Positions 6,309 to 14,004 of a DNA stretch of 17,470 bases are shown here, in pieces. The notes under the pieces were generated by a model. The model did no database searches and was not told the origin of the DNA. It was given only the letters and a program-made list of their open reading frames with translations. This DNA is from Modestobacter sp. Lineage in GTDB: Bacteria; Actinomycetota; Actinomycetes; Mycobacteriales; Geodermatophilaceae. A program made the position numbers and the translations under genes. Location of the stretch: NCBI GenBank assembly GCA_025965775.1, contig JAOPWG010000486.1, forward strand, positions 1 to 17,470. The letters are read 5' to 3'. How positions within the stretch are numbered: the first letter of the stretch is position 1; each line of letters starts with the position of its first letter.

Positions 6309-7784
6309 ATGGACCTGGTCATCACCGGTGGTGAGGTCATCACCGCCGGCAGCCGCGGCATCGCCGACATCGGCGTGTCCGGCGGCAGGATCGTCCAGAT
6401 CGGCGGCGACGTCCCGATCGACGCGTCGACCCGCGTGATCGACGCGACCGGCCGGTTCGTCATTCCCGGCGGCGTGGACATGCACGTCCACCTCTCCCCC
6501 GCCTACATCCCCGCCGGGGTCGGTCCCGGCGGGGTGACCCCGACCGGTGACCAGGCCCTGGTGGACGACGTGCTCGCCTGGGCCGACGACTTCGTCAGCG
6601 GCTCGCACGCAGCCGCCGCCGGGGGCATCACCACGATCGGCAACATGACCTTCTCGCGGTCCGGCGAGGCTCCGGTGGAGGCCGTCGAGCGCACCGCCCG
6701 GGATGCCGCGCAGGACAGCATCGTGGACTTCGTCCTGCACCCGGTCCTGCTCACCGCCCAGGGAATGGCCGAGCAGGTCGAGCAGCTGGCGGCCGCGGGC
6801 TGCTCCAGCGTCAAGTTCTTCATGATGTTCGACAGCTTCGACGCCGAGGCCGGCGACTACGTCAAGGTCCTGGCCCGGGCCGGCGAGCAGGGCCTGGTCA
6901 CGATGATCCACTGCGAGGACGCCTGCGTCGTCGGCCACGTGACGGGGCAGCTGGTCGCCGCGGGGCACACCCACCCGAGCAACTACGGCCGCAGCCGGCC
7001 GGCCTACGCCGAGGCCATGGCCGTGGCGCGCGCCGTCGCCTACGCCGAGGCGACGGGCTCCCCCATCTACATCGTCCACCTCTCCAGCCAGGGGGCCCTG
7101 GAGATCGCGCGGCAGGCGCGCGCCCGTGGCGTCCCGGTCTTCGTCGAGACCCGCCCGATCTACCTGCTGTTCGATGAGACCTACCTCGACGGTGAGGACG
7201 GCGGGCTCTACGTCGGCAACCCGCCGCTGCGCTCGGCCGAGGACGTCAGCGCCCTGTGGAGCGGGCTGTCCGGAGGCGGCATCGACACCGTCTGCACCGA
7301 CCACGCCCCCTCGCTGAAGGCCGACAAGATCGGCCCGGGCGTGGACATCACGACGGTCGCCCCGGGGATGGCCGACCTGGAGACCATGTTGCCGCTGCTC
7401 TACACCGAGGGCGTGCGCAAGGGCCGGATCACGATGGAGCAGTTCGTCGAGGTCACCTCCACGAACGCGGCCAGGATCTTCGGGATCTACCCCCAGAAGG
7501 GCACGGTCGCCGTCGGCAGCGACGCAGACCTGGTGATCTGGGACCCGGCCGAGCCGACGTCCTTCGACGGCAGCAGCACCCACAGCCGCACCGACTTCAG
7601 CCTGTACGACGGGTGGGAGATCGAGGGCGGCCCGGTGACCACGATCAGCCGGGGCGCCGTCGTCTACGACGCCGGGGAGATCGTCGCCGGGGAGTTCCGC
7701 GGACAGCTCGTGCGCAAGGCGACCGGCTCCGCGACCGCCGACAACCAGACCATCCACATCGGAGGAGACAACGATGAGCAGTGA
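6309..7784 (+). CDS. Hydantoinase/dihydropyrimidinase-like amidohydrolase
   Basis: The 491-residue protein belongs to the cyclic amidohydrolases, which open hydantoin, dihydropyrimidine or similar rings using a two-metal site in a TIM barrel. Expected ligands are visible: H59 and H61 (DMHVHL), K169 as the carboxylated lysine (SSVKFFM), H201 (MIHCED), H257 (YIVHLSS) and D331 (VCTDHAP). The C-terminal sandwich segment GTVAVGSDADLVIWDP is present. Canonical D-hydantoinases have a tyrosine five residues after the lysine that holds the substrate carbonyl; here that position is F174, so the substrate may differ. ATG 6309 has CAGGAGG just upstream. The 3' end overlaps the CapA-like gene by 11 nt. 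Together with the racemase it could process both isomers of a ring compound delivered by the transporter. No N-carbamoylase gene is seen. Confidence 0.88.
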   Translation: MDLVITGGEVITAGSRGIADIGVSGGRIVQIGGDVPIDASTRVIDATGRFVIPGGVDMHVHLSPAYIPAGVGPGGVTPTGDQALVDDVLAWADDFVSGSHAAAAGGITTIGNMTFSRSGEAPVEAVERTARDAAQDSIVDFVLHPVLLTAQGMAEQVEQLAAAGCSSVKFFMMFDSFDAEAGDYVKVLARAGEQGLVTMIHCEDACVVGHVTGQLVAAGHTHPSNYGRSRPAYAEAMAVARAVAYAEATGSPIYIVHLSSQGALEIARQARARGVPVFVETRPIYLLFDETYLDGEDGGLYVGNPPLRSAEDVSALWSGLSGGGIDTVCTDHAPSLKADKIGPGVDITTVAPGMADLETMLPLLYTEGVRKGRITMEQFVEVTSTNAARIFGIYPQKGTVAVGSDADLVIWDPAEPTSFDGSSTHSRTDFSLYDGWEIEGGPVTTISRGAVVYDAGEIVAGEFRGQLVRKATGSATADNQTIHIGGDNDEQ

Positions 7785-8847
7785 GTTCACGCTGGCCGCG
7801 GTCGGCGACGTCGTGCTGACCCGGTCCTGGACCCGGGACGAGGGCACCGACCCCCGCTTCCTCGAGGTCGTGGACCTGCTCGCAGGTGCCGATCTGGCCT
7901 TCGCCAACCTGGAGTCGCCGGTCAGCCGGACCGGTTACTCCCGGGACAAGATGGTCACCCTGCGCACCGACCCGGAGCTGGTCGACGACCTCAAGGGGAT
8001 GCACTTCGACGTCTTCTCGGTGGCCAACAACCACACGCTGGACTACGGCGAGGACTCCTTGATGGCCACGCTGGAGGTGCTGGAGAGCAACGGTCTCCGG
8101 GCCGTGGGGGCCGGCAAGGACCTCGACGACGCGCTGAGCCCGGCGATCGTCGAGGCCAACGGCGCCCGGGTGGCCTTCTTCGCGTGCAGCTGCCTGCTGC
8201 CCCTGGGGTCCTCGGCCGGCGTCGCCCGGCCCGGTCTGGCCCCGCTCCGGGTGCACACCTCCTTCGAGGTCGACCCCTACATGGAGATGGAGGAGCCCGG
8301 GCACGCCCCGGCCGTCCACACCCAGCCCGATGCCGCGGACCTCGCCCGGATCTGCGAGCGGATCGCGGCGGTGCGGGACTCCGTGGACTTCGTCGCGGTG
8401 TCGGTGCACATGGGGTTCGGGGTCGGTGAGGAGGTCGCCGGGTACCAGCAGCTGGTGGCCCACGCGTTCATCGACGCCGGAGCCGACGTGGTGTTCGGCA
8501 ACCACGCGCACGTCGTCCAGGGCATCGAGACCTACCGCGGCCGGGCGATCCTCTACAGCCCGAGCAACTTCGTGGCCCAGCAGCCCCGCGAGGGCCAGCC
8601 GAAGGAGATCCTGGAGCTCTACGCCAAGATGTCCGACGACTCGTACCTGGCGTTCCTGGACGTGGCCCCCGGCGGCACCTACCGCATGCGGGTCGTGCCG
8701 ACCGTCAGCAACGACAACGGGCTGCCCGTCCAGGCCACCGGGGAGGTCTTCGACCGGATCGCGAGCCGGCTCACCCGGCTGTCCGCGCTCCTGAACACCT
8801 CGATCGAGGTGGACGGCTCGGACATCACCATCGGGTTCGGCCGTTGA
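7774..8847 (+). CDS. CapA family protein (metallophosphatase fold)
   Basis: The 357-residue protein matches the CapA/PgsA domain of the calcineurin-like metallophosphatase superfamily. Motifs in order: AAVGDVVLT (D12), FANLESPVS (about 44-51), SVANNHTLDYG (N85, N86, H87), VSVHMGFG (H212) and GADVVFGNHAHVVQGIE (N243, H244, H246), with LYSPSNFV near the end. Classical CapA/PgsA proteins take part in poly-gamma-glutamate capsule synthesis and are membrane-anchored; this one has no signal peptide or membrane segment, so it is probably cytoplasmic and unlikely to serve a capsule. GGAGGAG (7761-7767) lies 6 nt before ATG 7774. It sits between the hydantoinase and ATPase genes, where hydantoin operons might carry an N-carbamoylase, so a hydrolytic role on an amide or phosphorylated intermediate is possible but unproven. 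Confidence 0.88.
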   Translation: MSSEFTLAAVGDVVLTRSWTRDEGTDPRFLEVVDLLAGADLAFANLESPVSRTGYSRDKMVTLRTDPELVDDLKGMHFDVFSVANNHTLDYGEDSLMATLEVLESNGLRAVGAGKDLDDALSPAIVEANGARVAFFACSCLLPLGSSAGVARPGLAPLRVHTSFEVDPYMEMEEPGHAPAVHTQPDAADLARICERIAAVRDSVDFVAVSVHMGFGVGEEVAGYQQLVAHAFIDAGADVVFGNHAHVVQGIETYRGRAILYSPSNFVAQQPREGQPKEILELYAKMSDDSYLAFLDVAPGGTYRMRVVPTVSNDNGLPVQATGEVFDRIASRLTRLSALLNTSIEVDGSDITIGFGR

Positions 8848-9863
8848 CCTCCGTGGACGACATCCCGATCCTGGAGGTCCGCGACCTGCGCACCCACGTC
8901 ACCTCCGACCGCGGCACCGTCCGCGCCGTGGACGGGGTGAGCTTCTCGGTGGCCCGCGGCCGGACCGTGGGCATCGTCGGCGAGTCCGGCTGCGGGAAGA
9001 CGATGACCGCACTGTCGGTCATGGGCCTGCTGCCCAAGCCGCAGGCCCGCGTGGTCGGCGGGGAGATCCTCTTCGACGGCCGGGACCTCACCACCCTGTC
9101 CCCCCGCGAACTGCAGGAGATCCGCGGCCGGGACATCGCCATGATCTTCCAGGACCCGATGACGAGCCTGAACCCGACGCTCACCGTGGGCACCCAGATC
9201 ATGGAGACGCTGCGTCGCCACGAGGGCCTCTCGCGCGCCCAGGCGCGGAGCCGGGCCACGGACCTGCTCGCCGAGGTGGGGATCACCGACCCCGCCCGGC
9301 GGCTGGACGACTACCCGTTCCAGTTCTCCGGCGGCATGCGGCAGCGGGTGATGATCGCCATCGCGATCTCCTGCAACCCGAAGCTGCTGGTCGCCGACGA
9401 GCCGACGACCGCGCTGGACGTCACGGTGCAGGCCCGCATCCTCGACCTGCTGCACGACCTGCGGGACCAGCACGACATGGGGCTGGTGCTGATCACGCAT
9501 GACATGGGCGTGGTCGCCGACATCGCCGACGACACGGTCGTGATGTACGCCGGCCAGATCGTGGAGCAGGCCGACGTCCACGAGCTGTTCGCGCACCCCG
9601 AGCACCCCTACACCCGCGCGCTGCTGGGGGCCATGCCGTCCCTGCAGGGCGACGGTGGCCGGGACGGACGGCTGGCCGCCATCCCCGGGATGCCCCCGAG
9701 CCTGGTCGATCCCCCGGTCGGCTGCCGGTTCGCCGCCCGGTGTGCCTACGCCGACCGGTCGGACGGCTGCGCACAGGGGGACAACGAGCTGCGTGAGCTG
9801 CGGCCCGGCCACCGGGTGCGGACGGCGCACCCGGTCAGCGCGCTGACGGGGGTGGCGTCGTGA
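8844..9863 (+). CDS. Peptide-type ABC transporter ATP-binding protein, DppD/OppD-like
   Basis: The 339-residue protein carries all ABC ATPase motifs: Walker A GESGCGKT (about residues 46-53), Q-loop IFQDPMTSLNP, signature FSGGMRQRV, Walker B LLVADEPTTALD and H-loop LITHDMG. The C-terminal oligopeptide-transporter extension is present with the cysteine segment GCRFAARCAYADRSDGC, which in DppD/OppD-type proteins can bind an iron-sulfur cluster. TTG 8844 overlaps the CapA-like stop (TTGA); GTG 8853 is an equally possible start three codons later, and neither has a strong ribosome-binding site, which suggests coupling to the upstream gene. It powers the two permeases together with the next product. 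Confidence 0.93.
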   Translation: MTSVDDIPILEVRDLRTHVTSDRGTVRAVDGVSFSVARGRTVGIVGESGCGKTMTALSVMGLLPKPQARVVGGEILFDGRDLTTLSPRELQEIRGRDIAMIFQDPMTSLNPTLTVGTQIMETLRRHEGLSRAQARSRATDLLAEVGITDPARRLDDYPFQFSGGMRQRVMIAIAISCNPKLLVADEPTTALDVTVQARILDLLHDLRDQHDMGLVLITHDMGVVADIADDTVVMYAGQIVEQADVHELFAHPEHPYTRALLGAMPSLQGDGGRDGRLAAIPGMPPSLVDPPVGCRFAARCAYADRSDGCAQGDNELRELRPGHRVRTAHPVSALTGVAS

Positions 9864-10732
9864 GCACGCCGGGAACGGCACCGGCCGGCGGGGCGACCCC
9901 GCTGCTGCAGGTGACCGACCTGACCAAGCACTTCGGTGGTCGCCGACGCCGCGGCCGCGGCGCGGAGGAAGCGGTCAAGGCCGTCGACGGGGTGAGCCTC
10001 ACCGTAGGGCGCGGCGAGACGCTGGGCCTGGTCGGCGAGTCCGGATCGGGCAAGTCGACCACCGGCTACTGCATCCTGCGGCTGCTGGACGCCTCGAGCG
10101 GGACGATCCACTTCGAGGGCCAGGACATCACCCACCTGACCGGCAGCCGGCTGCGCGGGCTGCGACGGCGGATGCAGGTGATCTTCCAGGACCCCCTGGC
10201 CTCGCACAATCCGCGGATGTCGGTCGGCGACATCATCGCCGAACCGCTGGTGGTGCACGGGATCGGCGACGCCGCGGGCCGGGCGGCGGAGGCGCGCAGG
10301 CTGCTGGACCTGGTCGGGCTGCCCAGCTCGGCGATGGAGCGCCGGCCGCACGAGTTCTCCGGCGGGCAGTGTCAGCGGATCAGCATCGCCCGCGCCCTCG
10401 CGCTCAAGCCCAGCCTGATCATCTGCGACGAGCCGGTGTCGGCACTGGACGTGTCTGTCCAGGCACAGGTGCTCAACCTGCTCAAGGACCTGCAGGACGA
10501 GCTGGGCCTCGCCTACCTGTTCATCGCGCACGACCTGGCCGTGGTGCGTTCGATCAGTGACCGCATCGCGGTGATGCAGGGCGGCCGGATCGTGGAGGCC
10601 GGCCCGGCCGACCAGGTGTACGACTCGCCGCAGCACGAGTACACCCGACGGCTGCTCGCTGCCGCGCCGGTCGCGGACCCCACGGTCATGCGCCGGCGGC
10701 GCCTCGAGCGCCAGGCGGCGGTCGCCCGATGA
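9860..10732 (+). CDS. Peptide-type ABC transporter ATP-binding protein, DppF/OppF-like
   Basis: The 290-residue protein has Walker A GESGSGKST (about residues 59-67), Q-loop IFQDPLASHNP, Walker B LIICDEPVSALD and H-loop FIAHDLAV. The signature reads FSGGQCQRISIARAL, with Cys where the family usually has Arg or Lys. A basic insertion (GRRRRGRG) lies before the Walker A region. It ends soon after EYTRRLLAAAPVADP and lacks the cysteine-bearing C-terminal extension of its partner, a shorter end than many DppF proteins. GTG 9860 overlaps the preceding stop by 4 nt. It forms the ATPase heterodimer of the importer. Confidence 0.92.
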   Translation: MSTPGTAPAGGATPLLQVTDLTKHFGGRRRRGRGAEEAVKAVDGVSLTVGRGETLGLVGESGSGKSTTGYCILRLLDASSGTIHFEGQDITHLTGSRLRGLRRRMQVIFQDPLASHNPRMSVGDIIAEPLVVHGIGDAAGRAAEARRLLDLVGLPSSAMERRPHEFSGGQCQRISIARALALKPSLIICDEPVSALDVSVQAQVLNLLKDLQDELGLAYLFIAHDLAVVRSISDRIAVMQGGRIVEAGPADQVYDSPQHEYTRRLLAAAPVADPTVMRRRRLERQAAVAR

Positions 10733-10751
10733 CCGGCCACGGAGCGGCGCG

Positions 10752-11819
10752 GTGAAGGCTGCCGCGATCACCGGGCACGGCGGGGTCGACCAGATCCAGG
10801 TGGTGTCCCTGCCCGACCCGGTGCCCGGTCCCGGGGAGGTCCTCGTCCAGGTGGCCTACGCCGCGCTCAACCGGGCGGACGTGCTGATCCGGCAGGGCCT
10901 GACCGGCCCCGGGGTGCGCCGTCCCCACCGGCTCCCGCACGTGCTGGGTGTCGACGGTGCGGGCACGGTGGTCGCCGCCGGCGCGGACGTGGCCGGCACG
11001 GTGGCCCTCGGGGACCGGGTCGCGATCTTCCCGGCCATGTCGTGCGAGACCTGTTCGGCCTGCCGGCGGGGCCTGACCAGCCGCTGCACCCGGTACACGC
11101 TGATCGGGGAGGAGGAGCCGGGCCTGCAGCAGCAGCTGTTCGCGGTTCCCGCCCGGTCGGTGCTGCGGCTGCCCGACCCGCTGTCCCTCCGCGACGCCGC
11201 TGCGGTGCCGGCGGCGTACACGACCGCGTGGACGGTCGTGGTGACCACCGCGGCGGTCCGCGCCGGGGAGCGCGTGCTGGTCATCGGCGGCGGCGGTGGC
11301 GTGGCAGTGGCGGCCATGCAACTGGCGGCGCACTGCGGGGCCCAGGTCTGGGCCACCACCCGCAGCGAGCAGAAGGCCGCCCGGCTGCGCGAACTGCCGT
11401 TCGTGGACCGGGTCTTCTGCACCCCGGATCCCGGCTGGTCCGCGGAGGTCCTGGACGCGACCGACGGCGACGGGGTGGACGTCGTCGTCGACTCGGTCGG
11501 AGCACCGACCTGGCGTGACTCGATCAGGTCCCTCGGCCAGGGCGGTCGGCTGGTGGTCTGCGGTGCCACCGGAGGCGACGTTCCCGACATCAGCATCCGG
11601 GAGCTGTACCAGAGCAACCGGCGGGTCCTGGGGGCGCCCTTCGGCGGGTGGAACGACTTCCGGGACGTCTTCGCGTTCCTCGGCCGCAGCGGGGTCTCAC
11701 CGGTCATCGACCGGGTGCTGCCGCTGGACCGGGTCCGGGAGGGGCATCAGGCACTCGAGGCCCAGGAGCACGTCGGGAAGATCCTCCTGCAGCTCGACAC
11801 CGGCGACGCTCCGGCCTGA
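10752..11819 (+). CDS. MDR-family (zinc-type) dehydrogenase / quinone oxidoreductase-like
   Basis: The 355-residue medium-chain dehydrogenase/reductase has an N-terminal GroES-like domain and a nucleotide-binding domain (VLVIGGGGGVAVAAMQLA). The four structural-zinc cysteines C98, C101, C104 and C112 keep the classical spacing. The catalytic-zinc Cys position is N40 (AALNRADVLIRQG), as in quinone oxidoreductases, so catalytic zinc is probably absent. It would carry out NAD(P)-linked reduction or oxidation of a carbonyl, enone or alcohol. GGAG (10741-10744) lies 7 nt before GTG 10752, and only 19 nt separate it from the ATPase gene, so it is the last operon gene. It may act on a breakdown product of the imported compound; this is inference from position. 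Confidence 0.87.
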   Translation: MKAAAITGHGGVDQIQVVSLPDPVPGPGEVLVQVAYAALNRADVLIRQGLTGPGVRRPHRLPHVLGVDGAGTVVAAGADVAGTVALGDRVAIFPAMSCETCSACRRGLTSRCTRYTLIGEEEPGLQQQLFAVPARSVLRLPDPLSLRDAAAVPAAYTTAWTVVVTTAAVRAGERVLVIGGGGGVAVAAMQLAAHCGAQVWATTRSEQKAARLRELPFVDRVFCTPDPGWSAEVLDATDGDGVDVVVDSVGAPTWRDSIRSLGQGGRLVVCGATGGDVPDISIRELYQSNRRVLGAPFGGWNDFRDVFAFLGRSGVSPVIDRVLPLDRVREGHQALEAQEHVGKILLQLDTGDAPA

Positions 11820-11824
11820 CGGGA

Positions 11825-11861
11825 CCCACCGGCGGACCCCGCAGCGGCGTCCGCCGGTGGG
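11825..11861 (+). terminator. Operon-terminal hairpin
   Basis: CCCACCGGCGGAC (11825-11837) and GTCCGCCGGTGGG (11849-11861) form a perfect 13-bp stem with an 11-nt loop, beginning 5 nt after the dehydrogenase stop. There is no T-tract, as usual for high-GC actinobacteria. It probably ends the racemase-to-dehydrogenase transcript. Confidence 0.75.
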
Positions 11862-11972
11862 CCGTCCCCGGCGGGTCCTCGTGCGGCAGTGAGGGGTATC
11901 GACCGCTGTCCCCCACGCCGGGCCGGCCGGCGGCGACCGATGCGACCGTGCGCAGACCGCATCATTGATGTC

Positions 11973-12857
11973 GTGAAGATCCGCTTCGGTGTCGGGTCGG
12001 GGCCCACCCGGCCATCGGATGACCTGGCCGCGATCGTCGATCAGCTGGAAGACCTGGGGATCGACTCGCTGTGGCTGTCCGAACTGGTCTACGCCCCGCA
12101 GGTGGACCCGGTGGTCGGGCTGGCCCACGCCGCATCCCGTACGCGACGTCTGAAGCTCGGGACCGGGGTCAGCGTCCTGCCCGGCCGGAACCCCGTGCTG
12201 ATGGCGAAGCAGCTGGCGTCGCTGGCGTGGCTGGCGCCCGGCCGCATCCTCCCGGTCTTCGGCCTGCAACCGGCGCGGGCCGGCGAGCGCGCCCTCTTCC
12301 CCGTCCCTCCGGGTCGGCGTGGTGCCGTCTTCGACGAATCGCTGGTGCTCCTGCGACTGCTCCTCGAGCAGCCGACGGTGACCTTCAGGGGCGAGTTCTT
12401 CTCCGTGGAGGACGCCGGAGTGGGGCTGCTGCCCGATCGGCCGCTCGACCTGTGGCTGGGCGGCGCGGCACCGGCCGGGCTGCGTCGGGTCGGACGGCTG
12501 GCCGACGGCTGGCTCGGCAGCCTCCTCACCCCCGCGGAGGCCGCCGCGGCGATCGTGACCATCCAGGACGCGGCCGCCGAGGCCGGTCGCACGGTCGACC
12601 CGGACCATTTCGGCATCAGCCTGCCGGTGGCGCTCGCCGAGCCCGACCCGGGCCTGCTCGAGACGATCCGCGACCGGCGGCCCGGGACCGACCCCCGCAC
12701 CCTGGTCCCGCACGGGTGGGCGCAGACCCGGCGACTGGTCGACGAGTACACCGCCGCCGGGATCAGCAAGTTCGTCGTCCGCCCGGCTGCGCACCCGACG
12801 TCCTGGACCCGGTTCCTGACCGAGGTCGCCACAGAACTCCTGCCGCTCCAGACGTGA
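11973..12857 (+). CDS. LLM class (luciferase-like), probably F420-dependent oxidoreductase
   Basis: From GTG 11973 the protein has 294 residues and begins MKIRFGVGSG, the usual start of this class. Family segments include LEDLGIDSLWLSE, RRLKLGTGVSVLPGRNPVLMAKQLASL, LDLWLGGAAPAGLRRVGRLADGWLG and a C-terminal ISKFVVRP. It resembles the actinobacterial group of probable F420-dependent oxidoreductases of mycobacterial type, which move hydride between F420 and an organic substrate; FMN dependence cannot be excluded. No ribosome-binding site is clear before 11973; ATG 11940 in frame is a less likely alternative. It is separated from the upstream operon by the hairpin, so it is probably its own transcription unit. 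The substrate is unknown. Confidence 0.87.
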   Translation: MKIRFGVGSGPTRPSDDLAAIVDQLEDLGIDSLWLSELVYAPQVDPVVGLAHAASRTRRLKLGTGVSVLPGRNPVLMAKQLASLAWLAPGRILPVFGLQPARAGERALFPVPPGRRGAVFDESLVLLRLLLEQPTVTFRGEFFSVEDAGVGLLPDRPLDLWLGGAAPAGLRRVGRLADGWLGSLLTPAEAAAAIVTIQDAAAEAGRTVDPDHFGISLPVALAEPDPGLLETIRDRRPGTDPRTLVPHGWAQTRRLVDEYTAAGISKFVVRPAAHPTSWTRFLTEVATELLPLQT

Positions 12858-12863
12858 CGTCCC

Positions 12864-12881
12864 CTCCGGAGGTCACCGGAG
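12864..12881. terminator. Hairpin between convergent genes
   Basis: CTCCGG (12864-12869) and CCGGAG (12876-12881) form a 6-bp stem with a 6-nt loop in the 49-bp gap between the convergent oxidoreductase and GH-like genes. It may act as a terminator in both directions, but it is short. Confidence 0.35.
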
Positions 12882-12906
12882 CGGAGCGGGGTCGATCCGG
12901 GTCATG

Positions 12907-14004
12907 TCACCGTCCTTCGCGGTAGGCGGCCGCGGCGCGGCGGTTGATGTCGGCCAGGGGGTCGGTGAAGTCCCGGTAGGGCTCGTCCCACGGGTCCTTC
13001 AGGCCCCAGCCGCGGCCGGTGTTCTCCACGTAGGCACACCAGTGCCAGCCGGCGAACCACGGCTCGCTCCGCAGGGCATCGAGCGTGGCCGCGTAGTCGG
13101 CCGCCCGGCCGGCCTGGTCGGGGATCGAGCTGGTGCGGTGGGGGTTGAGCTCGGTCGGCGTCCAGTTGCCGATGTCGGCGACGACGACCGGCTTGCCGCC
13201 GGACTGCTCGTGCCATCGCGCCAGGTCCGCGCGCATCTGCTGTCGGGAGGCGTCGTCCGGCTCGGTGAAGTACTGCACCGACAGGACGTCGACGAAGGGC
13301 TGCATCGCGCGCAGCACCGGCTCGGGGATGCCCTTGTTCCCGTTGTAGCGGTCGCCGAGGACCAGGTGGTCCGGGTCGTACCGGCGGATCGCGGTCACGA
13401 TCGTCTCGTAGTAGCGGCTGGCGACGTCGTAGAGCTTGCTCTCCCGCTGGGCAGGGTCCAGCCCGCGCAGGTCCGCGAAGTCCGCCCCCGAGGCGTGCGG
13501 CAGCCACGCCGGGATGTCGACGAGGAAGTAGCCGATCAGGTCCGGCGACTCGGCGTGCTCCCCGGCGACGCTGCGGCCCAGGTAGTCGCACCACCCAGCG
13601 AAGTCGTCGTCCATCTCGCGGAACGCCGGGTAGCCGTTCCAGTCCTCGATCTCCTGCACCCGCATCTGGGCGACGTAGGGCATCCCGGCCCGGCGCAGGT
13701 CGGCGACCGGCCATGGCGTCGAGTGGTAGAGGTCGATCGGGTCGCCGAACCAGTCCAGCGCCTCGCCCCAGCCACCGCTGACGTACTCCTGGGTCCAGCC
13801 CAGGGTGTTGAAGCCCCAGTCCCGGAGGTCGGCCACGACGCCGTCGTCGATCCATCGTTCCCGGGAGCCGTACTTGCGCCGCCAGACCTCGACGTTGCGG
13901 GGGTACTTGAGGTTGGTCTCGTCGGCGTGGTTGACCCCCAGGGTCAGGAAGGGGTTCCCGTCCGGGTCGACGAGCTTCCCGTCCCGGACCGTGAAGGCGC
14001 TCAT
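12907..14004 (-). CDS. Clan GH-A-like (agarase-like) glycoside hydrolase family protein with altered catalytic positions
   Basis: The 365-residue protein (starting MSAFTVRDGKLVDPDGNPFL) resembles the TIM-barrel domain of agarase-like glycoside hydrolases. It has GNPFLTLGVNH (17-26), VADLRDWGFNTLGW (57-70), SPDLIGYFLVDIPAW (153-167), DVLSVQYF (239-246), KPVVVADIGNW (271-281) and WFAGWHWCAYVENTGRGWG (316-334). In clan GH-A the acid/base is an Asn-Glu pair near 163 and the nucleophile a Glu near 277; here both positions read Asp (D163, D277). It may be a non-classical or inactive hydrolase. No signal peptide is seen, so it is probably cytoplasmic. ATG 14004 overlaps the upstream hydrolase stop by 4 nt and has GGGGAG 8 nt before it, so the two genes are coupled. 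Function unassigned beyond fold. Confidence 0.72.
   Translation of the reverse strand: MSAFTVRDGKLVDPDGNPFLTLGVNHADETNLKYPRNVEVWRRKYGSRERWIDDGVVADLRDWGFNTLGWTQEYVSGGWGEALDWFGDPIDLYHSTPWPVADLRRAGMPYVAQMRVQEIEDWNGYPAFREMDDDFAGWCDYLGRSVAGEHAESPDLIGYFLVDIPAWLPHASGADFADLRGLDPAQRESKLYDVASRYYETIVTAIRRYDPDHLVLGDRYNGNKGIPEPVLRAMQPFVDVLSVQYFTEPDDASRQQMRADLARWHEQSGGKPVVVADIGNWTPTELNPHRTSSIPDQAGRAADYAATLDALRSEPWFAGWHWCAYVENTGRGWGLKDPWDEPYRDFTDPLADINRRAAAAYREGR

Noticed and set aside
6156..7907. 583-codon minus-strand frame opposite the hydantoinase gene
   Set aside because: It is an antisense shadow; the plus strand has all amidohydrolase metal ligands.
7774..8847. Capsule or poly-gamma-glutamate biosynthesis locus because of CapA
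   Set aside because: No other capsule gene is present, the protein has no membrane anchor, and its neighbours are catabolic or transport genes.
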